DNA from: an uncultured Bacteroidia bacterium
GTDB taxonomy: Bacteria; Bacteroidota; Bacteroidia; Bacteroidales; F082
Direction of reading: 5' to 3'
NCBI GenBank assembly: GCA_902791165.1
Contig: CADAVB010000005.1
Location: forward strand, 1-64,000
DNA length: 64,000 nucleotides
Position 1 is the stretch's first letter, and each line of letters opens with the position of its first letter. The notes beneath the pieces were generated by a model. It did not search any database. It was not told where the DNA came from and saw only the letters and a list, made by a program, of their open reading frames with translations. Below are positions 18,480 through 27,537 of this stretch, one piece after another. A program made the translations under genes and the position numbers.

Positions 18480-19763
18480 ATGACCCCGATTGAAACCCTA
18501 TACCAACACTACACCAAGGCCTACAAGGTTTCGACAGACAGCCGGAAAATCGAGCCTCAAGCCGTTTTCTTCGCCCTCAAAGGCGAAAATTTTGATGCCA
18601 ACGACTTCGCCCTGCAAGTGGCCGAGGAAGGCAAGGCAAGCCTCGTCGTCGCCGACCGCAAAGACCTGACGAAACACGAACGCATCATCATTGTTGAAGA
18701 TTCGCTGAAAGCCTTGCAGGACTTGGCCGCCTACCACCGCTCGCAAAGCAAGGCCATCATCCTTTCCATCACCGGAACCAACGGCAAGACGACCACCAAA
18801 GAACTCGTTTCGGCGGTTCTGGCCAAGAAATACAACATCATCCACACGATGGGCAACTTGAACAACCACATCGGCGTGCCGCTCACTTTGCTGACCATCA
18901 AGCCCGAAACCGAGATTGCTGTCGTGGAAATGGGTGCCAACCACCCAGGCGAAATCGACTTTCTCTGCCGCATCGCCGACCCCGATTTTGGCTTGATTAC
19001 CAACATCGGGAAAGCCCATTTGGAAGGTTTTGGCAGTTTCGAAGGCGTCATCAAGACCAAGACGGAACTATACCGACACATCAAGGCACATGGCAAGGCC
19101 GTGTTCGTCAATCAAGGCAATCCGCTACTCTGGGAACAATCCGAGGGGCAAAAACGCATCGGCTATGGTCGCCATTGCGCCGCCGACACGCCCGTGATTC
19201 CAGGAGCCTGCAATCCCTATTTGAGCGTCGGTTGGAAGAAACATCTCATCCAAACTCATTTGGTGGGCAGCTACAACTTTGAGAATGTGGCCGCAGCCAT
19301 CGGCGTGGGACAGTATTTCAAGGTCGATGAGAACGACATCATCTCCGCTTTGGAATCTTACACGCCCACCAATAGCCGCTCACAAGTGATTGAAACCCAA
19401 AAGAATCGTATCCTCATGGATGCCTACAACGCCAACCCCACCTCGATGCGTGCCGCTTTAATCAACTTCGCCAACATTTGCGGAGAGCAACACCTATTAA
19501 TATTAGGCGACATGCGCGAGTTGGGCTCGGCCTCCGAGGAAGAGCACCGCAATATCCTCGCGCTGATGAAAGAACTCGGTTACAAAGAGGCATTTTTGGT
19601 CGGACAGAATTTCAGCGCCTACAATGACAATCCCAATTGGAAGACCTTTGACAAAGTGGAGGACTTGTACCAACACATTGAAAACCACCCGATTGAAGGA
19701 AGGCATATTTTGGTAAAAGGCTCGAGAGGAATTCAATTGGAGAAAGTGTTACCTCTGTTATGA
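18480..19763 (+). CDS. murF: UDP-MurNAc-tripeptide:D-Ala-D-Ala ligase
   Basis: A 427-residue cytoplasmic Mur ligase that adds D-alanyl-D-alanine in the last soluble step of peptidoglycan precursor synthesis. Visible are the short N-terminal substrate domain (STDSRKIEPQAVFFALKG), the ATP P-loop SITGTNGKTTTKEL with Lys103, the metal-site region VEMGANHPGEIDFL, and the C-terminal Mur ligase domain with MDAYNANPTSM and LGDMRELG. Its length is a little short but normal for Bacteroidota. It stands alone, without other dcw-cluster genes, between gldJ and anmK. Confidence 0.95.
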   Translation: MTPIETLYQHYTKAYKVSTDSRKIEPQAVFFALKGENFDANDFALQVAEEGKASLVVADRKDLTKHERIIIVEDSLKALQDLAAYHRSQSKAIILSITGTNGKTTTKELVSAVLAKKYNIIHTMGNLNNHIGVPLTLLTIKPETEIAVVEMGANHPGEIDFLCRIADPDFGLITNIGKAHLEGFGSFEGVIKTKTELYRHIKAHGKAVFVNQGNPLLWEQSEGQKRIGYGRHCAADTPVIPGACNPYLSVGWKKHLIQTHLVGSYNFENVAAAIGVGQYFKVDENDIISALESYTPTNSRSQVIETQKNRILMDAYNANPTSMRAALINFANICGEQHLLILGDMRELGSASEEEHRNILALMKELGYKEAFLVGQNFSAYNDNPNWKTFDKVEDLYQHIENHPIEGRHILVKGSRGIQLEKVLPLL

Positions 19764-19783
19764 CCCACATCCAAGCCCCAAAC

Positions 19784-19812
19784 CGTCATTGCGGGCTTGA
19801 CCCGCCATGACG
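19784..19812. repeat. Palindromic intergenic repeat (CATTGCGGG family), copy 1
   Basis: An imperfect palindrome with arms CGTCAT and ATGACG around GCGGG...CCCGC. The same sequence occurs inverted at about 28715-28740. It lies between murF and anmK. Confidence 0.7.
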
Positions 19813-19851
19813 TTACATGGCCTAAGGACACAACCCCATAAAAAAAGACCC

Positions 19852-20916
19852 ATGAAAGAAACCACCGCCATAGGATTAATGTCAGGCAGTTCGTTGGACG
19901 GCTTGGACATTGCCCTCGTCAAGTTCAACGAGGAGAATGACAAATATGGTTTCCAAATCCTTGAAGCCGAAACCCTACCCTATCCCGACCACTGGAAAAC
20001 GCAACTCGCCGAGGCCTTCCATAAGCAGCCTGAAGACTTAATTCAGTTGGACAAGGATTACGGTCGCTATCTCGGCGAGCAAGTGTTGGCTTTTGCCAAA
20101 AAGCACAATGCCGCGCCCGACTTTGTGGCCTCGCACGGACACACCATTTTCCACCGTCCCGAGGAGCATTACACCCTGCAAATCGGCGATGGGCAGGAGT
20201 TGGCCAAGGCCTGCAGCTTCACCGTCATCAACGACTTCCGCAGCGAGGACGTGAGCAAGGGCGGTCAAGGTGCGCCGCTTGTGCCCATCGGCGACAAACT
20301 CCTCTTCAGCGACTATGAAATCTGCCTCAACATCGGCGGCATCGCCAACCTTTCGTATGACGAAAACGGCCAGCGCATCGCCTACGACCTCTGCATCGCC
20401 AACCAAGCCCTGAACTACCTCGCCCAAATGAACGGCCTCGACTACGACCGTGACGGCGAATTAGCCCGCAGCGGCGAGGTAAGCCACGACCTGCTGAAAA
20501 AGCTGAACAACCTCCCCTTTTTCATCCAAGAACCGCCAAAATCCCTTGGCCGCGAGTTTTTCGAAACCTACCAAAAGGACTTATTAGACTGCGGGACCGC
20601 GGGACATCACTCCATAGCTGATATGCTGGCCACTTTCGTGGAACACATCGCCCTGCAAATCGCCCTGCCCATCAGTTTCCTGCCCAAAGGCAAAATCCTT
20701 TGCACCGGCGGCGGCGCAAGGAACAAGTTCCTCATCGAGCGCCTGCAAGCCCGCACCAAGCACGAGGTGGTCGTCCCCGAAAAAATGATTATCGACTACA
20801 AAGAAGCCCTTGTTTTCGCCTTCCTCGGCCTGCTGCGCTTGGGGGGAAAGACTAATGTTTTGGCCTCGGTGACTGGGGCTGAAAGTGATAGCTGTAGTGG
20901 AAGAATTTGGAGGTGA
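19852..20916 (+). CDS. anmK: Anhydro-N-acetylmuramic acid kinase
   Basis: A 354-residue kinase of the ASKHA fold that converts 1,6-anhydro-MurNAc from cell-wall turnover into MurNAc-6-phosphate. Signature segments are the opening IGLMSGSSLDGLDIALVKF, the central ASHGHTIFHRP, and NIGGIANLSY, with the ATP site CTGGGARNKFLIERL. I start at the ATG at 19852; the preceding open stretch is the palindromic repeat. It neighbours murF, which fits a wall-metabolism pair, but a repeat separates the genes. The C-terminus (SDSCSGRIWR) is ordinary. Confidence 0.93.
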   Translation: MKETTAIGLMSGSSLDGLDIALVKFNEENDKYGFQILEAETLPYPDHWKTQLAEAFHKQPEDLIQLDKDYGRYLGEQVLAFAKKHNAAPDFVASHGHTIFHRPEEHYTLQIGDGQELAKACSFTVINDFRSEDVSKGGQGAPLVPIGDKLLFSDYEICLNIGGIANLSYDENGQRIAYDLCIANQALNYLAQMNGLDYDRDGELARSGEVSHDLLKKLNNLPFFIQEPPKSLGREFFETYQKDLLDCGTAGHHSIADMLATFVEHIALQIALPISFLPKGKILCTGGGARNKFLIERLQARTKHEVVVPEKMIIDYKEALVFAFLGLLRLGGKTNVLASVTGAESDSCSGRIWR

Positions 20917-20921
20917 AAAAC

Positions 20922-21013
20922 CAGCCAACTGACGGAATGAAAATCGGCCAACTGACGGAATGAAAATCGGCCAACTGACGGAATGAAAATCGGCCAACTG
21001 ACGGAATGAAAAA
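20922..21013. repeat. Four 23-bp tandem repeats upstream of the DUF4143 ATPase gene
   Basis: Four head-to-tail units begin at 20922, 20945, 20968 and 20991, with core GGCCAACTGACGGAATG followed by AAAAT. Units 2 and 3 are identical; unit 1 differs at one base and the last at its final base. The array ends 10 bp before the -33 box of the next gene. There are no spacers, so it is not a CRISPR array. Confidence 0.92.
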
Positions 21014-21023
21014 TACAAAAAAC

Positions 21024-21054
21024 TTTGTAAATCAATAAAAAAGTAGTATTTTTG
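21024..21054 (+). promoter_or_regulatory. Promoter of the DUF4143 ATPase gene
   Basis: -33 box TTTG at 21024-21027, a 19-bp spacer, and -7 box TATTTTTG at 21047-21054: a full match to the Bacteroidota consensus. It starts just downstream of the tandem repeats, and the expected leader is about 20 nt. Confidence 0.85.
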
Positions 21055-21079
21055 CAGCGGATTAAAAAGTAGTCAAATT

Positions 21080-22363
21080 ATGGACGAAAATTCAATGTAT
21101 AAATCGAGGATTGCAGACAAGCTCCTTTTGGAACAATTGGAAGCCGCTGGCGCGGTACTTATACAAGGTCCCAAGTGGTGCGGAAAGACCACAACGGCAG
21201 CACAAGCCGCCAAGAGCGTGTTGTATATGGACTGGCCTCGTGAATTAGAGAAGAACCTTTTTCTTGCAGAAGAAAATCCCGAAGCTCTGCTGGAAGGTGA
21301 AGTGCCACGGTTGATAGACGAATGGCAACTGGCCCCGCAACTATGGGATGCAGCACGATTCGTGGTTGACCATCGTGGGAAAACCGGTCAGTTTATCTTC
21401 ACAGGCTCGGCTGTGCCCGCCGACAAAAGCAAGATTCACCATACGGGAACAGGGCGTTTCGCCTGGCTGACCATGCGTCCCATGAGCCTTTGGGAATCTG
21501 GGGAATCGAATGGCAAAGTCAGTCTGCTCCATCTGTTTGCAGGGCAGCGCGATGTCGCCATTGCGCCCGACCATTCCTTGAGCGACTTGAGCTTTATGGT
21601 TTGCCGAGGCGGATGGCCCAGTTCGCTGAACCTGAAACGTCAGGCTGCGTTGCGGCAAGCCCAAAACTATGTAAACGCCGTGTGCGAGAGCGACATTTCG
21701 CGTGTGGACAATGTCTTGCGCGATGCGACCTTCGCCCGTCGCCTGCTTCGCTCATACGCAAGAAACCAAGGCGGACAAGTGCCCATCAGCACCATTTATG
21801 CCGACCTCGCATCGAGCAAAGAAGGCTCGATGAGCGAAGAGACCATCTCCTCATACATCACGGCACTAAAAAAAATCTTCGTTATCGAAGACATGCCTGC
21901 ATGGAGTCCCAACCTGCGCTCAAAGACGGCCATACGGACATCGGACACCCGCTATTTCGTCGATTCTTCCATAGCAACGGCGGCCCTTGGCGTGGGACCC
22001 AAGGACTTGGAAAACGACTTGAACACTTTCGGGCTGATGTTTGAAACAATGGCGGTGCGCGACTTGCGTGTCTATGCGGAAGCACTCGATGGAGATGTGT
22101 TCCACTATCGCGACAAAAACGGCCTCGAATGTGATGCCGTGATTCATTTGCACAACGGCAGTTATGGGTTAGTGGAAATCAAGCTTGGCGGCAGCAAATT
22201 GGAGGAAGAAGGAGCAAGCACATTGAAAGAATTGGCCAGCAAAATCGATACAACAAAGATGAAAGAGCCCTCATTCCTGATGGTGCTGACGGGCTTGGGC
22301 AGCTATGCCTACCAGCGCAAGGACGGCGTGTTGGTAGTGCCTATTGGGTGCTTGAAGGACTAA
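21080..22363 (+). CDS. AAA-type ATPase with C-terminal DUF4143 domain
   Basis: A 427-residue protein of the widespread AAA_14 plus DUF4143 architecture. The P-loop GPKWCGKTT lies at residues 30-38 and the Walker B-like segment PRLIDEWQ near 85. A sensor-like FIFTGSA follows, then a helical middle part. The C-terminal DUF4143 region (YRDKNGLECDAVIHL and YGLVEIKLGG) has the D...ExK layout of a PD-(D/E)xK nuclease fold. The cellular role of this family is not settled. The gene is monocistronic, with its own promoter behind a tandem repeat array, a pattern that suggests specific or variable control. Confidence 0.88.
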   Translation: MDENSMYKSRIADKLLLEQLEAAGAVLIQGPKWCGKTTTAAQAAKSVLYMDWPRELEKNLFLAEENPEALLEGEVPRLIDEWQLAPQLWDAARFVVDHRGKTGQFIFTGSAVPADKSKIHHTGTGRFAWLTMRPMSLWESGESNGKVSLLHLFAGQRDVAIAPDHSLSDLSFMVCRGGWPSSLNLKRQAALRQAQNYVNAVCESDISRVDNVLRDATFARRLLRSYARNQGGQVPISTIYADLASSKEGSMSEETISSYITALKKIFVIEDMPAWSPNLRSKTAIRTSDTRYFVDSSIATAALGVGPKDLENDLNTFGLMFETMAVRDLRVYAEALDGDVFHYRDKNGLECDAVIHLHNGSYGLVEIKLGGSKLEEEGASTLKELASKIDTTKMKEPSFLMVLTGLGSYAYQRKDGVLVVPIGCLKD

Positions 22364-22418
22364 ATATCGAAGAATAAAGTTTTTTTATACCTTTGCACGA
22401 ATAAATTTTACTGTTCCC

Positions 22419-23729
22419 GTGTTCAAAAAAATCACAAATACATTCGGAACGAAGATGTTGGCCGCCGCGCTCAACTTCCTCATTGCCATTATCATATCGC
22501 GGACGCTGGGCGATACGGGTTCGGGAACGCAGTCATTGGTACAGGCCACCATCACCTTTATCCTCATCTTCTCCGAAATCGTCGGCGGTGCCAGCATCAT
22601 CTACCTCGCCCCACGCCATTCGTTCAAGAAAATGCTGGTGGCCTCGGTGTTATGGGCCGGCCTCATAGCCGTCGTCATGGGTCTCGGCATCTGGCTGTTC
22701 TACCCGAAACTCGAGTCCGAATTGGTCTATCATGTGGCTATTCTGTCGTTTATTTCCTCGCTCAGCAACATCAATTTCCGCTTCTTGGTCGGCAGGGAGG
22801 AAATCAAGAAAGCCAACTACAACACCCTCCTCCAGCCCGTGATTTTGACCTTGGTCCTCGTCATCTACTATTTCGTCCTCAAAAAGAGCGATGAGCATGT
22901 TTGGGGCTACATCATCGGACTGTATGCGGCTTACGGTGGCACCTTCCTCTTGGGCGTTTGGATGCTTCGGAAAGAGTACGCGCAAATCCCGCACGACAAA
23001 AACCGCAACTACGGCCCTGTCTTGAAAGACCTGTTCAAATACGGCTTCCTCAACCAGACCGGACATTTTGTGCAGTTTTTCAACCTTCGATTAAGCTATT
23101 TTTTATTAGATAGTTACATCGGAAGAGGCGAAGTCGGGGTGTTTTCCCGCTCGGTTTCCTTGGCCGAGTCCATCTGGATTATCAGCAACAGCATCGCCTT
23201 GGTGCAATACGCCCGTATCGCCAATGCCGACGACCGCGCCTATTCCCAAAAACTCACCTTGGATTTGAGCAAAATCTGTCTGCTCGTTTCCGCCGTTGCC
23301 ATTGCTGTGTTGTGTCTGCTGCCCGCCGAGTTTTACATATTCGTCTTTGGAAAAGATTTCGGCGAGATGGCCCATCTCATCCGCATCCTCGCGCCGGGCA
23401 TACTGTTCTATTGCGTTTTTCTCATCCTCGGACACTATTATTCGGGCATCGGGCGTTATCAAATGAACACTTTCGCGGCCCTCTGCGGATTGGTGTCCAC
23501 CTTCGTCTGCGGCTTCACGCTGGTTCCCAAGTATAATGTCACCGGCGCGGCCATCACCTCGGCGGTGTCTTATACGGTCAATGCGGTGTTTCTGTTCGTG
23601 TTTTTCGTCAAGGAGTCGCGCTTCAAGGGCAAGGACTTCATTCTGAAAAAGGACGAGATACAGAACTACATCGCTGGACTGAAACAACAATTCTTGAAAC
23701 AAACTGTTGAAAATGAACAAACTGAATAA
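22419..23729 (+). CDS. Polysaccharide flippase-like membrane protein (MOP superfamily)
   Basis: A 436-residue protein with 12 to 14 hydrophobic segments, starting FKKITNTFGTKMLAAALNFLIAIIISRTLGDTGSG, the typical opening of Wzx/PST flippases that turn lipid-linked sugar units across the inner membrane. The start appears to be GTG at 22419, with a -7 box TACCTTTG at 22388-22395. The final 17 bp overlap the next gene. With the following methyltransferase and glycosyltransferase it forms a small glycan-building cluster; the product is not known. Confidence 0.82.
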   Translation: MFKKITNTFGTKMLAAALNFLIAIIISRTLGDTGSGTQSLVQATITFILIFSEIVGGASIIYLAPRHSFKKMLVASVLWAGLIAVVMGLGIWLFYPKLESELVYHVAILSFISSLSNINFRFLVGREEIKKANYNTLLQPVILTLVLVIYYFVLKKSDEHVWGYIIGLYAAYGGTFLLGVWMLRKEYAQIPHDKNRNYGPVLKDLFKYGFLNQTGHFVQFFNLRLSYFLLDSYIGRGEVGVFSRSVSLAESIWIISNSIALVQYARIANADDRAYSQKLTLDLSKICLLVSAVAIAVLCLLPAEFYIFVFGKDFGEMAHLIRILAPGILFYCVFLILGHYYSGIGRYQMNTFAALCGLVSTFVCGFTLVPKYNVTGAAITSAVSYTVNAVFLFVFFVKESRFKGKDFILKKDEIQNYIAGLKQQFLKQTVENEQTE

Positions 23730-24522
23730 ACTCACCAAAGCCATCGGGCGCATCATCCGCCATCCTTATCTGCTCAATCTTGTCCTGCAAGACGAAGACA
23801 GCAACAAGGAGGATGTCATCCGCAAATACGGCCTCAAAGACGGTCTGCCCGTCATCGAAATCAATGAACTTTCCCCTGATTTTGAGGAAGTTGCCAAGCC
23901 TTACGCCTACCTTTCTGGTGCCACCATGCCCATTGACATCGCTTTGTTGCGAGCCTTGGCCAAACGCTATGCGGTGAAGGACTACTTTGAAATCGGCACA
24001 TGGCGCGGCGAGAGTGTAGCCAATTTGGCCGAGGTGGCCGAGCATTGCGTCACCTTCAACCTGCCGAAAGAGGATATTATCAAACTGACCGACAACCAAT
24101 TATACGCCGACTTACACAGTTTTTTCAGCAAAAACTTGAACAACGTGGAGCAACTCTACGGCGACTCCCAAACCTTTGACTTTGCGCCACATTTCGGCCA
24201 ATACGACATGGTTTTCGTCGATGGCGACCACCATTACGAGAGCGTGAAAAAGGACACCGAAACCGCGTTCAAATTGCTGAAAGGCGAGCGTAGCATCATC
24301 GTTTGGCACGACTACGCCCTCGACCCAGAGACCATCCGCTGGGATGTATTGGGTGCTATCTTGGACGGTGCGCCCGCCGAGAAACGCAATCATATCTATC
24401 ACGTTTCCAACACCTTGTGCGCTGTTTATCTACCCGAGGACTTCCCCACACACAAACTTGTGCCTTACGAAAAACCTCACAAATACTTTGAGATTGAAAT
24501 CAAAACGCATAGAATAGAATAG
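23713..24522 (+). CDS. Class I SAM-dependent methyltransferase (Methyltransf_24 type)
   Basis: A 269-residue protein. The SAM site is visible as YFEIGTWRGESVANLAE (motif I), with a later acidic motif MVFVDGDHHYESVKKDTE, the layout of the Methyltransf_24 group often found in glycan clusters. It starts at the ATG at 23713, overlapping the flippase by 17 bp, so the genes are coupled. The last codons (HRIE then TAG) are made by a five-copy AGAAT repeat that runs past the stop, so a change in repeat number would alter the C-terminus. The likely substrate is a sugar, by context only. Confidence 0.8.
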   Translation: MNKLNKLTKAIGRIIRHPYLLNLVLQDEDSNKEDVIRKYGLKDGLPVIEINELSPDFEEVAKPYAYLSGATMPIDIALLRALAKRYAVKDYFEIGTWRGESVANLAEVAEHCVTFNLPKEDIIKLTDNQLYADLHSFFSKNLNNVEQLYGDSQTFDFAPHFGQYDMVFVDGDHHYESVKKDTETAFKLLKGERSIIVWHDYALDPETIRWDVLGAILDGAPAEKRNHIYHVSNTLCAVYLPEDFPTHKLVPYEKPHKYFEIEIKTHRIE

Positions 24523-24535
24523 AATAGAATAGAAT
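24511..24535. repeat. Pentanucleotide microsatellite (AGAAT)x5
   Basis: Five perfect tandem AGAAT units spanning the stop codon (24520-24522) of the methyltransferase gene. Confidence 0.95.
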
Positions 24536-24543
24536 AAATGAAA

Positions 24544-24565
24544 GGGCAGACACATGGGTCTGCCC
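24544..24565. repeat. Hairpin repeat of the CTACA-tailed family
   Basis: GGGCAGAC pairs with GTCTGCCC around a 6-base loop, followed by CCTACA. A related element, inverted, lies at 51406-51425. It may act as a weak attenuator between the methyltransferase and glycosyltransferase genes. Confidence 0.7.
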
Positions 24566-24593
24566 CTACATTAACCGAACAACTGAACAACTG

Positions 24594-25733
24594 ATGAACA
24601 TCCTGCACCTGCTAAGTTGGTTCCCCACCCCCGATGACCCCACCTTGGGCAACTTCTGCGTCCGCATGATTGACGCACTGCCCGAGGATTGCCACTCCGT
24701 TATCCTCTCCGTCTGCGACGGCAAGAACATGACGAAGTCCTTCGAGGTCAAGGAGATAAGAGGCGCACACCATACCCATGTGCAGATTTATATTCGTCCG
24801 CCAAAAACCAATGCCTTGCGCAAACTGAAGAAGCTACGAATGTATCAATATGGCCTCAACTACATCAAAAAGCGTTTCTTTGAGCCAGACTTGATTCATC
24901 TGCACGTCACCTATCCGCTCGGGCAAGTGGCTTTGCTTTGGAAAAAACTTTTCGGCTACAAATACGTCCTTACCGAGCATTGGACGATTTATCAGCCTCA
25001 AAACCAAGATGTTTTGGTTGGAAAACTGAAGAAAAAAATCGTCAAGATTGCCAACAATGCCGAACTCATCATGCCCGTCAGCCTTGACTTGCAGCGCTGC
25101 ATGGAAGGTCACGGGGTGAAGAACCGTTTTCAAGTGATTTACAACCTTGTAAACACCGACATTTTCAAGATTGGCAACCCCAATCATTCCGAGAAAAAGC
25201 GCATCCTCCACATATCCACTTTGCGTGACGAGGCCAAAAACTTCAGCGGCATTTTGCGCACCATTGAAAGATTAAGACAACAGCGCAACGATTTCGAGCT
25301 TCACGTTATCCACGACTACGAAGCCCCTGAATTTAAGGCGTTTGTAAAAGAACACAACCTTTCGGATTGTGTCATTTTCCATGGCAAAAAGACTTCTGCC
25401 GAAGTCGCGGAAGCCTACCAACAGGCCGACTTTTTCGTGCTGTTCTCCAACTTTGAAAACTTGCCCTGCGTCATCGTGGAGGCCTTTGCAAGCGGCGTTC
25501 CCGTGCTTTCGACCGCCGTGGGCGGCATTGCCGAAATCCTCTCGCCCGAGCGCGGCATCCTTATCCCACAAGGCGACGAAAACGCTCTTTTGCAAGGCAT
25601 GAACCAATTGCTTGACCATTGTTACGAATACGACCGCGAGGCCATTCGGGACTATGCCATAAAAACATTTGCTGCCCAAAACATTGGACAACAGGTTTTT
25701 GAAGAGTACAAAAAGGTGTTGAAAGAAGCTTAA
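24594..25733 (+). CDS. Glycosyltransferase, GT4-like (GT-B fold)
   Basis: A 379-residue protein with the two Rossmann-like halves of GT-B enzymes. The N-terminal half starts MNILHLLSWFPTPDDPTLGNF and contains YVLTEHWTIYQPQN. The C-terminal half carries ILHISTLRDEAKNF and the donor-binding run FVLFSNFENLPCVIVEAFASGVPVLSTAVGGIAEI with the ExxxxxxxE-like motif. It transfers a sugar from a nucleotide donor, probably during surface glycan assembly as the third gene after the flippase. Its TAA stop overlaps the stop of convergent lpxA. Confidence 0.88.
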   Translation: MNILHLLSWFPTPDDPTLGNFCVRMIDALPEDCHSVILSVCDGKNMTKSFEVKEIRGAHHTHVQIYIRPPKTNALRKLKKLRMYQYGLNYIKKRFFEPDLIHLHVTYPLGQVALLWKKLFGYKYVLTEHWTIYQPQNQDVLVGKLKKKIVKIANNAELIMPVSLDLQRCMEGHGVKNRFQVIYNLVNTDIFKIGNPNHSEKKRILHISTLRDEAKNFSGILRTIERLRQQRNDFELHVIHDYEAPEFKAFVKEHNLSDCVIFHGKKTSAEVAEAYQQADFFVLFSNFENLPCVIVEAFASGVPVLSTAVGGIAEILSPERGILIPQGDENALLQGMNQLLDHCYEYDREAIRDYAIKTFAAQNIGQQVFEEYKKVLKEA

Positions 25734-26521
25734 TCCTCATTCCCCACGGCATTCTTCATAATGCCGACCTTGGAACTTTCGACGAAACGGAGGATGAAAT
25801 CGCGGTCTTCGGATTCGGGAAGATGCTCTCGGATGTATTGCACCGACTGGCTCACGTTCATCCCGACGCTGTAAATCACGCGATAAACGTCCTGGATGGC
25901 GTTGATGCGCTCACGCGAGAATCCACGACGCATAAGACCAACGGAATTGACACCAGCGTAACAAACCGGATAGCCCGTGCCCGTCTTCACAAACGGCGGA
26001 ATATCCTTGTTCACCATAGCACCACCGCAAATCATCACGTGCGCTCCGATGCGGCAAAACTGGCTCACCGCCGCCAAACCTCCGAAAATAGCCCAATCAT
26101 CGACGGTGATGTGGCCTGCAAGCGTGGCCGCATTGGCCATGATGACATGGTCGCCGAGATAGCAGTCGTGAGCCACATGAGTAAAAGCCATCAGCAAGCA
26201 ATCTTTGCCGACCACCGTCTTACCCGAAGCCGCCGTGCCTTTGTTTACCGTGGCCGACTCGCGCACCGTAGTGCCATCGCCAATATAACAATATGTGGTT
26301 TCACCCTTGTATTTCAAGTCTTGCGGGACAGCCGAAATTACCGCTCCTGGGAAAATCTTGCAGTTCTTCCCGATGCGCGCACCGTCCATGATGGTCACGT
26401 TAGGCCCAATCCAAGTGCCAGAACCGATTTCCACGTCCTCGCCAATCCACGCGAACGCCTCAATCTTCACGTCTTCCGCGATGCGTGCATTCGGATGAAT
26501 GTAAGCTAAAGGCTGGTTCAT
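25730..26521 (-). CDS. lpxA: UDP-N-acetylglucosamine O-acyltransferase LpxA
   Basis: A 263-residue left-handed beta-helix acyltransferase, first step of lipid A synthesis. Hexapeptide repeats are visible from the start (AYIHPNARIAEDVKIEAFAWIGEDVEIG) and the catalytic His region appears as CLLMAFTHVAHDCYLGDHVIMAN, with the typical GLAAVSQFCRIG. The C-terminal helical domain follows. It is last in the unit lpxD-lpxC-lpxA and starts 2 bp after lpxC. Length is as expected for the family. Confidence 0.96.
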   Translation of the reverse strand: MNQPLAYIHPNARIAEDVKIEAFAWIGEDVEIGSGTWIGPNVTIMDGARIGKNCKIFPGAVISAVPQDLKYKGETTYCYIGDGTTVRESATVNKGTAASGKTVVGKDCLLMAFTHVAHDCYLGDHVIMANAATLAGHITVDDWAIFGGLAAVSQFCRIGAHVMICGGAMVNKDIPPFVKTGTGYPVCYAGVNSVGLMRRGFSRERINAIQDVYRVIYSVGMNVSQSVQYIREHLPESEDRDFILRFVESSKVGIMKNAVGNED

Positions 26522-26523
26522 GC

Positions 26524-27435
26524 TTAATATAATAAGGTGTGCTTGATTTTTCTCGCGAAAGCCGTGTTGGAGAAGTGTCCAGGTTTCACAGCGGTTACCT
26601 TGCCTTTGATGGGTCGTCCGACCAAGGTGAGGTCGCCGATGACATCAAGCAGTTTGTGGCGCGCGGGCTCGTTGTCGAAATAGAGTTCCACATTGTTCAG
26701 AATGCCACATTCCTTGACGGTTACTTTGGGCTTACGGAAGAAGGTGGCGATGCGATCGAGTTCCTCGTCCGACACTTTCCGGTTGACGAACACGATGGCA
26801 TTGGTCAAGTCGCCGCCTTTGATGAGGTTGCGACTAATGAGGGTTTCCAGTTCGTGAAGGAATACGAAGGTGCGGCAAGGTGCGATCTCGGTTTCAAAGC
26901 CTTCGAGGGTGTGTAAAGAGGCGCATTGCTCGTCAAGCACTCTTGTATTGTACTTCACCTTCACGTCGATTTCAAATCTGTCGCAAGGCTCAATGGTCAA
27001 CTCGATGCCCAAAACCTCGTTTTTGTAGGAAATCGGCTCCTCGATGATGAGATAGTTGCGTGGCGCGTTTTGCTCTACGATGCCTGCCTGCTGGATGGCC
27101 TCGACAAAGAACTTGCTACTGCCGTCCATGATGGGTGTTTCTTCCACGTCGATGTCAATCAACACATTATCAATGCCCATGCCGCGCAACGCGGCCAACA
27201 CATGCTCAACGGTGTAGATTTTCACGCCGCCTTTGCCGAGGGTCGTGCCTCGCGCGGTGTCGATGACATTATCCACATCAGCCTCGATAATGGGCTGACT
27301 TTCAAGGTCAATTCTACGAAAACGGATTCCAGAATTTATGGGAGCCGGGTTGAAAGTGAGCGTCCCACACTGGCGCGTGTGAAGACCTGCACCTTTGACA
27401 CTGACTCTATTTTTGAGCGTACATTGTTTCTCCAT
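26524..27435 (-). CDS. lpxC: UDP-3-O-acyl-N-acetylglucosamine deacetylase LpxC, not fused to FabZ
   Basis: A 303-residue zinc deacetylase, the committed step of lipid A synthesis. Recognisable are the opening TLKNRVSVKGAGLHTRQCGTL, the zinc ligand motif TVEHVLAAL, PIMDGSSKFFV, and the second metal site in EPARHKLLDVIGDL near the C-terminus. In many Bacteroidota LpxC is the first half of a roughly 460-residue fusion with the dehydratase FabZ. Here the protein stops after the deacetylase domain, and lpxA starts only 2 bp later, so no fabZ sequence remains in the unit. Confidence 0.95.
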   Translation of the reverse strand: MEKQCTLKNRVSVKGAGLHTRQCGTLTFNPAPINSGIRFRRIDLESQPIIEADVDNVIDTARGTTLGKGGVKIYTVEHVLAALRGMGIDNVLIDIDVEETPIMDGSSKFFVEAIQQAGIVEQNAPRNYLIIEEPISYKNEVLGIELTIEPCDRFEIDVKVKYNTRVLDEQCASLHTLEGFETEIAPCRTFVFLHELETLISRNLIKGGDLTNAIVFVNRKVSDEELDRIATFFRKPKVTVKECGILNNVELYFDNEPARHKLLDVIGDLTLVGRPIKGKVTAVKPGHFSNTAFARKIKHTLLY

Positions 27436-27537
27436 AAAAATTCAATTTCGTGGACTATTTTCCACAAAAAACGTGCAAAGATAGGAATTATTCTTTCACG
27501 CGCAAAAAAAACTTTCGGGAAAGCGTTTCGCGGAGGT

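Noticed and set aside
20922..21013. Possible CRISPR array
   Set aside because: The four units abut directly without spacers and no cas gene is nearby.
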